A stretch of DNA of 64,000 nt from Datnioides undecimradiatus (GCA_008933995.1 WARS01000033.1:9562287-9626286), one strand, 5' to 3'; shown: positions 26,201 to 40,304, numbered from the stretch's first letter. Notes: generated by a model not told the origin, from the letters alone. Translations and numbers: made by a program.

Positions 26201-29200
26201 CTGGCAGAGTGCTGCCCTTGTTATCCCTCTTCACACACTCATTCAGCACACACACACACAGAAGTGACAAACCTTGGCAGGGAGAAATGGAGACGAGCTG
26301 CAGTGAGACAGAAACCAATAACGAGGAAGAGCAGGGAAATTGTCGGCCAGATTGAATCAACACTTTTATTTTACAGCCATTTCACTAAAACAAAACATAG
26401 TTTTCATGCACATTTTCAAAATGCATGTCCAAAAAAACAGAGTTTTTAAAAAAGCTTGAACCTGTAAAGTGAAGATGGTGGTGACAGATTTTTTAATAAA
26501 TAATCACATTATGGCACCTACTGCACTCCTTGTTTTATTTCCTGCTGTCACCCTCTGTTACTTGCCTCCACTCCACCAGAAAACCATAAAAATAAAGAAT
26601 AAAAATAGTGGCTGACAAGAGAAGATTCACAGGTGTGACATCACTGGGGCGCAGCACCATCACAAGTTTCTTCAACAGGAAGAGTTGCTAGAAAGTATAA
26701 AGAAAGTAGAGTAACTTGGGCTCTTTCTTTAGACTGAAACAAACACTGAATGGGTTTCTGAGACATTTCTAACAGACAATAATGGTCTCCAGACAATGAA
26801 TCCTACAACCTTTTATGATCAAATATTATAAGTTTAGTGTATACCATACCACAATTTAAGGTTTTGTCTCCAAAATTTACCCAAATATTAAATAAGTTCC
26901 AGTTGACTGGACTGAGACTAACAGGTAAAACAACAGAGACGTATATTGTACTGTAATATACATATATATATGTTCAGTACACGTTATATATGCATACTAT
27001 ACGATAATAAAACTATTCTGAAGAATACAAAGTGCAGTTGGTACATTGCAGCATGGTAATATTCACGCAGCAGGTGCAATTAATAATTGTTGCTGTTATG
27101 AGTCTGTGTACTGAGTTAGGATGTGTGATCATACTCGGGTCCTATGGGACCTGACCAGCCTTTTTTGGTGTGAACACTTATATGTACACATTCACAATTT
27201 TGCATTGGCGGTCCTGTTTAGATTGTCACAGTGGATCTTGAGTAGAAAGCAAAAATCCTTAATCTTCAAAAGCTTGCCAGAGCAGCAATCTTTGATGGTG
27301 ATGTGCATCACTGATTAGTGTAAATTTTGATGGTAATGTACAACAACTATAAATTTCTTCTGTGCATGTGCTAACCACTTTACTTTTGACTGCTTTTTCA
27401 AACAGGGCCAGGACAAACCAGGATTCACTACAAACCTGAAGCTGATGGATCAATGCTGACTTAAAACTTGGAACCTGTGAGTTCTTTCTGTTGCTTTTTT
27501 TATTTTGCAGGTTAGCCCTTTGAGCTTGGCATTAGCACATTCCATGCTCCCAAGGGTAGCATCTACTGTAAACATGTAGGCGCAATGTTGAAGCATTAAA
27601 TAGTAAGGGACAGTCGAGTAATTGTGCATTTGAAGCCAATTACCAGAATGTTTGGCGGGATGTGGAAAACTGTTTTTTTTCCAATTGTTTGTTGGAGAAC
27701 ATTCATTCTGAAACCCATGATCAGCTGGTTTTGTTTGTTACATGGATCGGTACTTGATCATGAATCTAGTACCGTTGCCTTACCTCATTGTCCACATGTG
27801 ATGAGTTTATTACATGTGTGTCAGTGTGTGTCGGTGATATCAGTGCAGAGAAATAATTATGCATCTGATGTACAGTACAAACTGACACACAGAAAAATCA
27901 ACTCCCCAGGCACCAACACTCTCCCTCCCCAGAGTGCCTCATCTGCACTGACATATGGACGCACACACACATCACCTCTCCAGCTGCTCTCCCACACATC
28001 TCCCACTCATTTTCACCCTGATTCATAATCTGCTCAGAGCCTCTCCAGACTCACCGCAGAGCTCTGACATAATCCAGTGGGACCAATGTCTGTCACTGCA
28101 GCACGACCAAATATTTAAAAAACCTTTATTCACACAGGGATGGAGGCTGCACAGCTCACTCTGCCTCCCCGCTACCTGCATGTAGAGCTCATGGGATTTA
28201 GGATTCACTCTACCATGTCTGCATTTCACTCACACTTACAGACTTAAATCCTGACAATAATCTTCAGATATGAATCCAAGGAAACATGTTCTTCATTGTG
28301 CCTGATCCTAGTTTACAGCAACAACCAATCAAAAGCAAGACGAGCAACATGAGTTTGCCTCTAAAATGCATTCAAGGCTTTCATTCATCATTTTTCTCAT
28401 CATCTATAAGTGTTGAATCTTGAGGAGGGGAGAAATGTGTGGAAAAGCCAGGGAATCATTGCAAAAACAGAACAGAACATTAGAAATTTGAAAAAGGGAC
28501 CTCTGGTGTACTTAAATCTTGTATAAAAGCAGCAATGCCACAATTAAAGAAAACTCAGGGCCAGCTGTATCACTAAAATGTACTTACACTTACTCAATAT
28601 GCAACATTTCAGCAGTAACATTTCTAAAATAGACTTGACTCATGTCTTTTTTTTGATGAGTTGTATACTTACATTGTCTCAAAATGTTTTCAAACTCAGA
28701 GAAATCATTTAAGATAATGAACTGTTACTGGTTTTATTTGACTGACTGTTAATTATTTCACCTTTGCACATATGCCAGCGTTGTGTTTGTCCAGCAGACG
28801 CTGTCTGTCCTTAAAAAACTCTCCTGAGTCCTTTACCTAGAAATCAGTGCATAGGCTGTTACAGTCAACTGCAAATGTAACTTTGTCTGTCACTAATGTG
28901 CTAATAGACAACTTCTGCGATGGCCTTTAACAGCCTCTGTACTGACATCTGGGTAAAGAACTGAAAAGAAAGACTTTTCCAGGAAAGACAATGTCTGGCA
29001 AACAAACACAATATTAGTGCTTACAGTCTAGACTAACATCAGTGATACTAAGCAGGCAATAATGTAAATTGCTTGACATTGTCACATATACTACATCGAT
29101 GCATCATATTTTATAAGATGATCATGTCTTATTTACTTACTATACTATACACTATACTTTACTTTATCTTAAATATATTTCCTTGAGAAGATTTCTAAAG

Positions 29201-29784
29201 TAGCATGAAATGGAAATATTCAAGTAAAGTATTTAAAAATTCTTTAAATTCTTCTCAAATCTAAAAATTCTTTTCAAGTAGAGAACACCACTGCAGACTA
29301 CAGTCAGGACAGATTAAAAACACAGATGACCTCTGGAGTGAAATCACAGGAGACCAACTCATACTGGTCTGCTGAGAAAAGGACTTTCTAATATCTATAC
29401 TGACATGAAAGGAGTCTAAGAGCAAAGACGGCTTCATTTCCTCCATCACCAACGTGGTGAGCAGCCTGTAAGGAGGTCAGGAGTCAGATTCTGTCACAGC
29501 ATCCCCACAGTATCCTTATAAATGATCAGAGGATCATTTCACAGAGAGGAACTAAAGGGAAAAAAAAGATAAAGACAGCTCAGTGGAATGTTTTTCATCT
29601 GACGGGCCAACTCATTAAATCTGTATTTTAGTGTCCTCAGGCTGCTAGTTACTGTGGTTATAGCTAGTTCGCTGATGTTTTTTTCTGTTGTAATCTAAAT
29701 TCATCTGCTTTGTTGTCGTCACTGAAACTGGACTGCAGGCGAAAATGAGAAAAAAAAAATCTTTCATCTGGGGCTCAAAGTGTT
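23231..29784. other. No gene recognised
   Basis: AT-rich sequence with scattered short open frames on both strands, none with a recognisable domain or credible flanking splice sites. It contains small simple repeats such as an AT-rich palindromic stretch at 26940-27010. Could be intergenic or intronic. Confidence 0.45.
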
Positions 29785-30045
29785 AAAGGCAGAGTCCAGC
29801 ATTTTGTGAAATCTGCTTGTTGGCCATCTGCCCGAGGGCTAGATGAGAAGATGTTTCATCTCCATGTGTTGTGGAAAGATGTCTTTAGCTTAGCTTAGCT
29901 TTAGCACAATGACTGTAAGCAAGGGGAAACTGCTAGCATAGTATTATCAAAAGGGTTAAAACTGACCTTCCAATAACTCTAAATTTCCAGAGTTACATGT
30001 TGCATCTTGTTTGGTAATTAATGAAGTTGCTGAAGTCACATGAAA
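29785..30045 (+). repeat. Teleost interspersed repeat (family B)
   Basis: Marked by 'agatgagaagatgtttcatc', then ttagcttagcttagct and gcaaggggaaactgctagc. This matches the order of words in a short repeat widespread in percomorph fish (the 'agatgagaagat...gttagcttagcttagc...' family). Non-coding; ends approximate. Confidence 0.6.
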
Positions 30046-31381
30046 ATGAAAAAATATGAAAATGTTGTATTTTCAAATGGAAACGATGGTTTCTGAGTCT
30101 TAAATTATTGGTGGCATATGAAGACACCATGATGTAACTGCTAGCTAACTAATGAATCTTAGTATTGTGTATTTTTAGATATTTTATATTTTAATTGGTC
30201 CACAATTTAATCTAGATTGGATCTGAAAGGGTAAAAAGGCATATTACCCTTTATCGTCATTTTAAAATCTGAAGCATAGTGTGGACTACTTTCAGTCAGC
30301 ATGAACCAATTAAGCTTGGCTGGACCTGTTTTAACTCAGTATAGATTGATCAACTCAGTTTGAACCACTTAAACTGTGTCATCATTTCATCTCAGTATGG
30401 ATGAATTTATGTACTTTCATGTCATTTTATGTTGTTTAACTTACTGTGAACCAGAGTGAGGACCAGTTTAACTTGGTGTGAACATACTAGTTAATCTCTG
30501 TGCAGTTCAGTTTAAATCAGTTTGAGTCTTAACTTAGTTTGTTCATTGTGAAATAAGTCTGATGTGTTTGTGGACAGCGACAGGAGGGAGGAAATGAGAA
30601 GTTGTTTCCATGGAGACAGAGTTTTGGCAATGCTAGTGTGTGCGAGTGTGTGAGTGAATGAGAACAGGAAGCTGCAGTCTGTTGCAGTTTTTCATTGATA
30701 TTGATTAAGCAGATCAGATCCTTATCTGCCCTCCCGCCTTTGCTGTTCTGTACTCGATTCTTCTCCTCTTCTTTTTATGCTACTTGTTTCCTCTCCTCAT
30801 CTGGTCTACTGTTCTCTCTTTCACTTCTGCTCACATTGGTTTTTGAGGTCGCCATCTTGGTTTTTTGGAGGCAGAAATGACCATATTTGGATGAGAAGGG
30901 GGAGCTGCCATGGATAGGTATTGCTATACCTCTGTCCTAATGGATTGTAACCTAAAGTGTACCCTGGTTCTTATTTCTGTCAAGACGTCTTTGATTGTCA
31001 TTAGAAAGGTTTAAGCCATTTCTGGGCTTCATTTTCACACCTGGAAGCTGTGTTCATTTCTATATACAGTCTATACACAGACTATATCGCTTCCACCATC
31101 TCACTTTCTGTCCTCTCCTCTTTTCTTATTGCCTCTTCTCCTCTTTCTCCTTTTATTCCCTTTCTGCTCTTGATCCTATTCCTCTCCCTTTGTCTCCTAT
31201 CCTTTCTTAACTCCTGTCCTTTTCTCTCCATCTCTTTCCATTCCTCTCCTCTGTCATTCCTCTCTTGACTCCTCTTTCCTCTCCTCCTGTTATATAAATC
31301 CTACTGTCTTGTGGAGGCGTCTTATATAAGCACTGAGGCTTAATTCCCCTCTATTGAGACCTGGACAAAATGTATACCACA

Positions 31382-31413
<32 letters not shown>

Positions 31414-33331
31414 AAACACACCTGTTTCCCACTTTATTTCATATTCTGAGTTTCTAAGTTGTTACCTCCTCTCTGTCTGGAAATATTTTCCTTTTATTCA
31501 TCCTCTCTTTGTCCTTACTCCCTTATAGATTTCCTCTATCTTTCCTATCTGACTTTCCTTCTTCTCATCCCTTTCTTTCCTTATGTTTTCTTTCCATTTT
31601 TCCATCTTTTCATTTTTTCCTTTTCTTTTTTTGACTTTCTAGCCTTATCCCTTTTTTTATTTTCCTTTGATTTCCTTTTCTCCTATCTAGCTTTTCTTTT
31701 ATCTCCTTGCTTATCTTGTCTTTCCACTTTTGAATCTATTTGCTTTCCTCTAGTCTTCTCCTCTCTTTTCCTTTCCGCATGTATTTCACAGTTTCTTTAA
31801 TTCATCCTCATCTTCTTTTTGTCCTCTCTTTTCCTTGAGCAGTTAATCCAAAGTGGACTCAAATGACTTTCAAATGAATCTTTAAGCAGAGCCTAACTGC
31901 ACTGATTGTAGAGCTTCATTATGTATATTTAGTTCAGCAGCACAAAATTTAGTTAAATCTGCCTAAAGAATAATATGCAATAATATGTGATTGCACCTGA
32001 CGAATGAGGCATACTGGACCTCTGAGTTACAAAAGTTGTCCAGCTGTGCAGGTTATACAGCCACTGGTGAGATGACAGCACAAGAAGATGATTGGCAGGT
32101 GCTGGAAGAGGGCCAGACTCATCACAATATGACATAACAGATGATAAAGGTTTCTAACTCTGGTGAAATCAGCTGCTGCTCACATCACTATTTAATAACC
32201 AAGACATTGTCAGACAAAATCACCATAAATTTGCTTTACAACCTTCCTTCCTCACTGTGCAGGTCTGTCCTTGTTTTGCCAATGCCACATTTTGAGGTGA
32301 GAAAAACACCTTCCTCGCCATGGGTGGATAGACAAAAATAAGCATTAGTGTAACTTTCTTTAAGTGGGCAAAGGACACTCTATGCACACTATTCAGTAAA
32401 ACAGTAATTAAACCAAACACAGAGACAAAGCAACAATTACCATCCTGATTAGCTGCAAATATTTGTGCTTGAGCAACTCACATGTGAAATGTTTTCTGTG
32501 GGGATTTGGACCACAGCAGAGCCATAGTTCAACCAAAACAACGCAACATAATATGGCTGTATCCTTCTTTAGTTTTATCCTGTCACAAACCCATTTGTAC
32601 TAAGTTATAGTGCATTAGTGCAGAGTCACACTCCCTGCACAATCCACAAGTGTTCTTGCAGCACGGGGTACTGCCATCTTCTTATGCTGCAGACATACTT
32701 ACAGTTAACTTGGTTTTTGTGTGTGCATGTTGGCTAACTTGTGTATCTTGCGTCTGTTTGGATCGCCTTTTGTGCATGTTGTCAAAATTTAACACTACTT
32801 GTGTGCCTAATGCAATATGCACATGAACGCTCAGGGCAGAGGAGCAGTACGGGGACGGTAGCAGATGCCGGTTGTTAGAAAGAGGAGAGTGTTGCTCTGC
32901 TGAACTGAGTGGCTCACTGTGTGTCTTGTGTGTTCTGAATGTTTGAAAATACTGATGGTGTTTCCCGTCATTAATTTCTCCTTTCTCGGATTAACACAAA
33001 CATACCCACAGTACCCAACATGCTTAATTGAGGGGCTGTGCATACCAGCTAAAATCGCGCTGCAGTCTGTTTTTCTGCCATGGTGTCAGAATGAATAAAA
33101 TAGAAACCTGTCAGTATTTACATCAGTGCAGGGTCCAGAAGGTCTATTCAGTCTGATTTGTCAATTTCTCATTGTGTTTCAGCTGAGACCTGGAATTGAC
33201 CAAATGATTGTATTTTTAAGCAGAGTGACCTCTTGAGAGGGATAGGGTCATTTTTATTTAATTATTCAGGTGTGTGTGAGAGTTTCAAAGAGAAAAAAAA
33301 GGACATTGGAGTTACCCGGTTGTTCCCATAT
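30046..33331. other. No gene; polypyrimidine-rich tract
   Basis: No exon seen. From about 31085 to 31290 and 31445 to 31850 the plus strand is almost all C and T, which yields long meaningless Ser/Leu/Phe-rich reading frames. A (GT)n run lies at 31384-31412 between the two tracts. Confidence 0.5.
31384..31412. repeat. (GT)n microsatellite
   Basis: Uninterrupted GT dinucleotides flanked by aat and caaacacacc. Confidence 0.9.
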
Positions 33332-33332
33332 T

Positions 33333-33515
33333 TGTGTGTGTGTGTGTGTTAGATGGTTGGAGGGGTGTTGAATGATGCGGAAAGGAAATGTGCTCTGGGA
33401 ACAAAAACACACCACAACACACACTGGAGAGTAGTGTGTATGTGTGTGTGTGTGTGTGTGTGCGCGTGTGTGTGTGCGTGTGTGTGTGTGTGTGTGGTGT
33501 GTGTGTGTGTGTGTG
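33333..33515. repeat. (GT)n microsatellites
   Basis: A short GT run at 33333-33349 and a longer one with GC and GG interruptions at 33434-33515, separated by unique sequence. Confidence 0.9.
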
Positions 33516-33581
33516 CAAAGAAAGTGAGACTAGAATCCAGGTGTGTTGGAAAGTTGAAAAGATTTCCTGTAGAGAGCCACA

Positions 33582-33593
<12 letters not shown>

Positions 33594-33665
<72 letters not shown>
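33594..33665. repeat. Compound (CT)29(CA)7 microsatellite
   Basis: CT dinucleotides run unbroken from 33594 to 33651 and pass directly into CA repeats to 33665. Long open frames across it (poly Ser-Leu, Arg-Glu, Thr-His) are artefacts of the repeat. Confidence 0.93.
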
Positions 33666-34229
33666 GAATAAAGAAAAATAACCTTTTTTCCACATGAGTG
33701 AGCCTGAGGTTGGTGATGTCAGTCTGCCTATCTAACACTTTTGATGAATCCTGAAGCCTCGTGCAGAGTCCAGGACTTTAGTCACGACAAAAACAATAAA
33801 CGAAATATTTTCAGATTTACAGTCACGATTGGTTGTTGAATTTGAATTTTTCCACACTGTGGAAACTATAACAGTTTATTGTTGTCAAGACCAAAATGTG
33901 CTGGATGTTGAGCTACCTTAGCAATGGACCTGTAGCTAGAAGAAACAAATCAGGGCAACAGGAAAAAAGTTTCAGACATCTAAACAAATACGATTGCACA
34001 GAGGGTGCACCGACCTATTGCGACATAGAGTTTACTTGTCAACAAACTGTTTACGTTCACCAAAGCTTTTAGTCTTTCTCAAGATGAAACTGTGCTCCCT
34101 CCCACATCAGTCAGTTTCAAGCTCGCCATATTGTTCATGTAATAGGCACACACATATTTCACTGATCGGTGCCTTTCTGCTCCAATTTATTCCGGATCTG
34201 CTCCGAGGCTTCTACACGCACAAACACAG

Positions 34230-34249
34230 TCACACAGTCACACACGCAC

Positions 34250-34290
<41 letters not shown>
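34230..34290. repeat. (CA)n microsatellite
   Basis: CA run with CG interruptions at its left end, continuing into CACCACCACC. Confidence 0.9.
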
Positions 34291-34360
34291 ACCACCACCT
34301 GTCTCTTATTCCCTAAATCTGCCCAAGTCATCTGGAGTCACAGCTAAAACTCCTACAGGC

Positions 34361-34363
<3 letters not shown>

Positions 34364-34395
<32 letters not shown>
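34364..34395. repeat. (TG)n microsatellite
   Basis: Uninterrupted TG run about 75 bp after a CA run of opposite polarity; the two could pair as an inverted repeat. Confidence 0.9.
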
Positions 34396-34396
<1 letters not shown>

Positions 34397-35077
34397 CATG
34401 GGATTAGTTCCAGTTTGGTTAAATGGATGGATGGACAAACTGGGTGATAAAGGAAGGAGGCTGCAGGTTTGAAGAAAGAAGATGGAGGGATTCACACAGT
34501 CACTCTTATAGCCTGAAAGAATCTCATTGGTTGAGGTAAACCTCAGTAGGCGTGACCAGATTTTCTGACATAACCATTGCGACAGGTGCTTTATTATGAC
34601 TTAAGGAGTTGAGTCATTCCTTACTCAGATCAAGATAACAGAACACTTATCAATATCATAACAAAACATAGTCTGGTATCAACAAATGGCAAATGAGTAA
34701 GACGCCAATGTCTTATGTCATGTTGTGCATTCTCACAATGCATTTTTCAATTCTTGCTGTCCTCCCACACCATTTAGTCTCTTCCTACTAATCAATGCAA
34801 CTTTTTTACACCACATTATTTGTCATTGTTAAATAAAATAAAACAAAACTTCTATGCTGAGCAGTAATTGTTCAACTTGACTGAAATGTCATGATTCTCA
34901 TCTGTTATGATAGATCCGAAACTGAAATATGCCACATAATGTTGAGGAACTCTACTACACTGTGTGGTAAACAAATGTTCTTACCATGTTTTACTTAAGT
35001 TAAGGGGTAAGAATTGTTTTGGTCAGGTTGTGATAGTTTAGGCTGTTGCACCATTTTTTGTCCTCTACCTCTGAAAA

Positions 35078-35097
35078 GATGATGATGATGATGATGA
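35078..35097. repeat. (GAT)n trinucleotide repeat
   Basis: Six GAT units in a row. Confidence 0.85.
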
Positions 35098-35431
35098 GGC
35101 ACAGTGCACAGCCAGAAAGCTTTTGTTTGCGTATCTTCTTGAGATATTGTATTTTTGACCTCACTTCATTTATCTGACAGCTTCAGGTATTACACTTTAC
35201 AAAATAAGATAACTGAATGTCCATGATGAGGTTACAGTATGTCTTAAAGTTTTTTTTCTTATAAACACAGCTGTGAGATTCATCTTCCCATAGTACAAAT
35301 ATACATCTCTACCTGTGAGTCATGTTTTTATAGAAATTAAAGTCAAACTTTTGATCAAGTGGAAGAGGATGGAGGGAAAGAAAAAGGTGGAGGTGTGAAT
35401 GTTGCTGTTATCTGGCTGGTTGGCTGGATGG

Positions 35432-35433
<2 letters not shown>

Positions 35434-35471
<38 letters not shown>
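35434..35471. repeat. (GT)n microsatellite
   Basis: Uninterrupted GT run between ggatggaa and attgcg. Confidence 0.92.
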
Positions 35472-35473
<2 letters not shown>

Positions 35474-36426
35474 TGCGTTGGCTGGTAAAGAGCTTAGTGA
35501 GCATGAAGCAGCTGGACATACCTGATAACTGGCCCACTACCTGCCACACACTCAGACACACACAGATTTAGAGTATATACTCTATATGTTAACACATAAA
35601 CACACTCAAACAGTCTTAATCAAGAAAGTCACGCTCAGTCAGCCATAAATACAGTGAAGAGGGACATGCATGGCTTTATTTGTCACAGAAGGAAACAAAG
35701 TGGAGGGATAGGAGAGAAAAATGTAATGAAAGGATGGGAAACAAATGAAAATGAATGGATTGGAAAGAAAGAACCAAAAGAGTGAAAGCGAGGAAATAGG
35801 AAATTAGCAAAGAAATAATATGGAAAACTAAGCAACTGGCAGAGGGAGGGAGAAAAAAAAGTAATTAAAGGCAGCGCTAATCAGGCTGTAGCGTCTTTGT
35901 CTGGTGTCTGTGTTTAAATTTGCTGAAAACTACTGAAAACTGGAGTTAAATTTCTTGTGTCGACATAGTTTGCAGATAAAGTTTGATTCTGATTTAAAAA
36001 GACATTTATCTCACGCTTAAAACTCTGTTTACTGCAGTGTGGACAGTCAGACTAAAATATAATGAAGGCAGATTTACCAGCAGTGAATATACCATGTCTC
36101 ACACATTAACCTCACTGTCAAACATGACTGAAGAGATGATAATCAATAAAGCTCAGGAAAGGGTGGAAAGAAGACTCTATCCACAGAACAATCTATCCAC
36201 AAACTCTCCATGTAAACCATACATGAGCATTTTCTTTTCGCTTTGTCCCTGGAAGTCATTTTTCATGCAGATGCAGTTTTCTGTCTCATTTTTCCCCCCT
36301 TCGTTTCTCAGAGTTGGTATTTTGCCAAAAGCAACAGGGTGAATTAACAGGCGACCCTAATCCAGACAGACGTGAGCCGGTGGATCCTGTCGTCCACAGG
36401 TTAGCTGAAGGCTAATCAGTAAATTC

Positions 36427-36522
36427 AAACTGACTGCCGGGAAGAGCGAGAGAGAGATACACTGCTTATCAGACTCCTAAAGGGGAGAGAGAGGGAGGGA
36501 GGGAGAGAGAAAGAGAGAGAGA
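36427..36522. repeat. GA-rich simple repeat
   Basis: Mixed (GA)n, (GGGA)n and (GAAA) units on the plus strand with a short unique break at about 36455-36480. Confidence 0.8.
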
Positions 36523-36719
36523 GGCAAACTTATTTTAGCCACCTTGTTGACAGACAGAGATACAGATAGATAATAAGTAAAAGTATTTAATGCAAAAAAA
36601 AGTCCCTGTAACTGTCATACTGTTACATAATTATATCATTATGACTGAGGCATTGATTTGAAAACAATTTACTGTTGTTGTGAGTTGAGGTGGTACTCAT
36701 ATTCAACCATTTTGATATA

Positions 36720-37000
36720 GGACTGCAATTTTCATTACAGATTAATCTGATTGTTTGGTTTGTAAAATTTCCAAAAATAGTGAGAAATTTGTCATAAATA
36801 GTCAGAGCCCACAGTGACACCCTCATAATGTTTGTTTTGTCCAACCGACAATTCAAAACTTAACATTGTTGAGAATAAATTTAAATTGCTGAAATAATTA
36901 GAAGTAAAAACTTTGAATCTTAACTTTTGTGAAAGTAGACCCATGAAATGTTTTATCAATTATCAAGATAGTTTCCAAATAATGTCCTAATTAATTGTTG
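36720..37000 (+). repeat. Teleost interspersed repeat (family A), longer copy
   Basis: Begins near ttacagattaatctgattg and runs through 'gtttggtttgtaaaatttcc', 'tgtttgttttgtccaaccga' and 'atcaattatcaagatagttt' to taattaattgttgg. This is the order found in a common percomorph repeat whose ends are built of 'attaatcgattaatcg'-like words. Non-coding and diverged. Confidence 0.6.
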
Positions 37001-39270
37001 GAAAGGAAAGTTAGTTGGGTTGTCACAGCTTTTTCTAAGCAGTTCATGTGTTTTGTGCAAAAATGTATGCTTATTATTTAAGTTATATATAGAATATTTT
37101 CCTCTGATATGTAGTGAAGTAAAATAAGGAAGTAGCATAGAAAGAAAAGACAAAACAGCAGAAAGACACACACAGACTAGCAAGTGAAGCTTATAGCACC
37201 CCAAAGCCAGATCAGTGATAGTTGGTAGAGACCAAAACAAAAGTTAAGCAGCCAATCTTGTTCTTATTGCTAATATTTGTGAATGTTTGTCTTGATGTAG
37301 CTACGTCACCAGAACCTCAACTCCAAACATATGACAATGCTGCTTTGTGTCTGCTGGATGTGCAGTTGTTTGCCAACATTCTTGTCACATCAAATCTTGC
37401 CAGTCTTTACAGGTTGTTGTTTTGTTGCCTCAAATTATTTGAATGAGTGAAACAATTTTTCCAAAAAGTGAAGTTTAAAATAAACAGACAGTTGTTATCG
37501 TTCCTCTGTTTTTAGCTTAAATATGTCTAAGCAATCTGTCTTGCAATTAACAAGTGGCATCAGTGAAACAGTGGGTTAATCACAAATTACTGAACAGATT
37601 GATCAATAATAATGATCGGCATTGCACTTTGCAACAATGAATCATGTGAATGTTTAGCTTACACCATCCAGAGCAGCTTTTTCCCACTGTCTGGGTGATT
37701 CATCCATTCACTCTTACAGAAAAAGCACGTTTATTTTCATTATTTAGTATTTATCTATCTTTTATATAAAATTTTGTTTTGTCATTAGCTTAAATTGACG
37801 ACAGCTAGCATGCTATCATATAATCCTGCCTATCAAGATGTTAAATAAATGAATCCTGTAACAGTTCTTGAAAACATGGTCATTTTATGTGTCTTGGTGG
37901 TTTTTTTTGCATTATAATGATCAGCGACTGGAGGTCAGAGGTCATCGCGCTGCTTAATTCACAGCTGCATGGCCGCAGGCAGTGAGGAGAACGAGGAGGA
38001 TGAAGATGTAGGGGTTCATAAAACAGAAAGTGATGGCTGGAATAACTGCAGAACACATGTGACCTCAGGGAAGAGAAGAACCGAATAAATAAAAAAGATC
38101 AGCAGAGGAAGAGAGGGTGAAAGACAGGAGGAGAAAAATAAGAGATAGAAGAGAAAGTAAAAAAGATTGAGGGAAAACAGGAAGAACAGAGCAGAGCAGA
38201 GGTGGAGTCCAGCTGTATTTGCTTCATTAATCCAGATGATCTAGACTCACAACCTGAGGCCATGTATATGAAGGTATAGGAAGAGGTGAAGAAACTGGAA
38301 CCAGCTTGAATATGAACTGTTATTGTCTATTGAAAAATAACTATATAAATAAATCAAACAAATAAATCAAAACAATTTTTACACCTTTTATTTTTACATG
38401 GATCAAACAAAACAACCAAAACAGTCATGTGTAAAGTTAAAAAAATAAAAAATACAAATCACATGCTAAGTAGAGATGTTTAGGGGTGCTGTGAGATTGA
38501 TTTTGTTATCTCTGGAAGGAGCCAGAGTAGGTTTCCCCCCATTTCTAGTTTTAATGTTCAGCTAAACCAGCTGGCTGTAGGTCCATTCTTACATTATAGA
38601 CACAAGAGCTGTGTTAATCTAAACATATCACTTTAACTTTATGTAGAATGACTTAGGCAGGCAATGTAAACCTTGTTCTGATGAGATGGTGTCTGGTGGG
38701 AGGCCATGTGTTTGGACACTGCAGGAGGTTATCATGAGGGAAGGACAGGGTGTGAAGTTCTGCTGATGGTTCAGAAAAGAGTTGGTTTTCACAATGTTTG
38801 ATAATGTTTAATAAGACAGAAACTCAGGACACTCAACCATATGACCTAGTTAGAGTGTTTAGATTCAGTTTATCTGGCCCATTTCTTCACACTTTCTGTC
38901 CCCCTTCCAGCTATACTTAGCATTACTCGTCCATGTTTGTAAACTGCCACAAAATCAAACAGAGATTTGGCAGTAGACAGTTTTTGGTGTGTCACTTGCT
39001 TCCTGTCCCCTGCAGATCCGTTTTCTCTTTTTATTGTTTCGTCCCAATTATCAGAGGAGAATCCAGAAGCTGGTCAGGCCTAACAGCGCTGCCCAGTGGA
39101 GCGTTGGAGACAGACGGACAGATTGGACACAACGGGAGATAAATGAGCAGAGACTCGTGGGTAATTTGGCGTGATGATGTGATTTGATGCAACGTCTGAG
39201 ACCATTTTTTAAAAAAAGTGATTCTCCGTCTCTTTCTTTACTATCTTTAATCACTGGGCAGTATCTTTGA
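37001..39270. other. No gene recognised
   Basis: The only exon-like candidate, 39016-39160 (CTGCAG before it, GTAATT after it), is open in two frames but has no recognisable protein similarity; I do not call it. A purine-rich stretch lies at 38085-38215. Confidence 0.4.
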
Positions 39271-39890
39271 GTGGATGGATGGATGCATTAATAAAAAACA
39301 GAAGGAAAGAACTGACTGTATGGATGAACTGACGGAGGACTCAATGGTAGTGAAAGTGTGGGTTGGACAGACTGTTGAATTCATTGATGGATGAAAAACT
39401 GAATGTTATGTTAGTAACGTTATGCAATACCAAGATGGTGATGTCTGTATCTACAAACTGAGCTCTTCAGAATCCTATGGGTACGGTCTTCATGGGTCTA
39501 TCCATCTTATACAGTCTGTGGTTTCAGAGACATCAGAAACTGTCTTAGAACATTTTGATGAGGGGAGCGTAAATGATCTCGCTGGATGAATGAGTGGGAG
39601 GATCAATAGACAATGGATGAACTGATGGATGAATAAAAGGATGGATGAATGGATAAAAGGCTCATTGGCTGGACAGCTGAATCCAGTGGTCTAGTAATGG
39701 TTGGATGGATGGATAGATGGTTGAATGGATGCATAAAAAGCTTTATGGATTGATAAATGACTACATGAATACTTGGTATACGATTGGGTAGATGTAGATA
39801 AGTAAAACTCAGAATAGGTGGATGACTGTATTCATGCATGACATTATGGATGAAAGACTTAACTGGATGGATGAATGGTTTGTATTACTC
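39271..39890. repeat. Degenerate (TGGA)n/(TGGATGAA)n array
   Basis: About 600 bp rich in ggatggatg, gatgaatgg and tggatgaac words, with many substitutions and unique inserts. It looks like an old tetranucleotide satellite that has decayed. Confidence 0.7.
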
Positions 39891-40268
39891 ACAGTGAGGC
39901 ATAACTTCCATGTGTTAAGGGAAACACAAACCCAGAGGGGTTTCCAAAAATATTTCACCCAAAGTCAAAAACACAAAACAAATTTCCAAAGTCGATTAGA
40001 GGGCGAAATGCAGGAAAACATCATTGAGTAAATGAAAATTAAAGGGATGTAACTGAAGTGGGCGTGCTGTCACAAGCATGTGTGAGAGTGTGTGTTTATT
40101 CAAAAAGAAAATGCAAAGAGTGAACGTTGTGTCATGATTATTCATTCTGCCTTCAGGGTGGTTTTAATCGGTCTTAGATATTATTTTTTAAACAGAGGCC
40201 AAAAGAAATAAATTCTGTTGATTAAAGGTCTCACTCCGCATTTATTCACGTTTCCTTTGAATTAATTT

Positions 40269-40304
40269 GTGTGTGTGTGTGTGTGTGAGTGTGTGCGTGT
40301 TTGT
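40269..40304. repeat. (GT)n microsatellite
   Basis: GT run with an AGTG and a CG interruption. Confidence 0.85.

Noticed and set aside
31050..31800. Membrane-protein-like Ser/Leu/Phe-rich frames
   Set aside because: The sequence is a polypyrimidine tract; hydrophobicity follows from T and C content and is present in more than one frame.
33349..33738. Long frames across (CA)n and (CT)n tracts (poly Thr-His, Arg-Glu, Ser-Leu), also at 34000-34450, 52080-52430 and 55040-55410
   Set aside because: They arise only because dinucleotide repeats lack stops; there is no unique coding sequence or splice context.
39016..39160. Exon-like segment with acceptor and donor
   Set aside because: Open in two frames, no recognisable similarity, and the donor GTAATT is weak.
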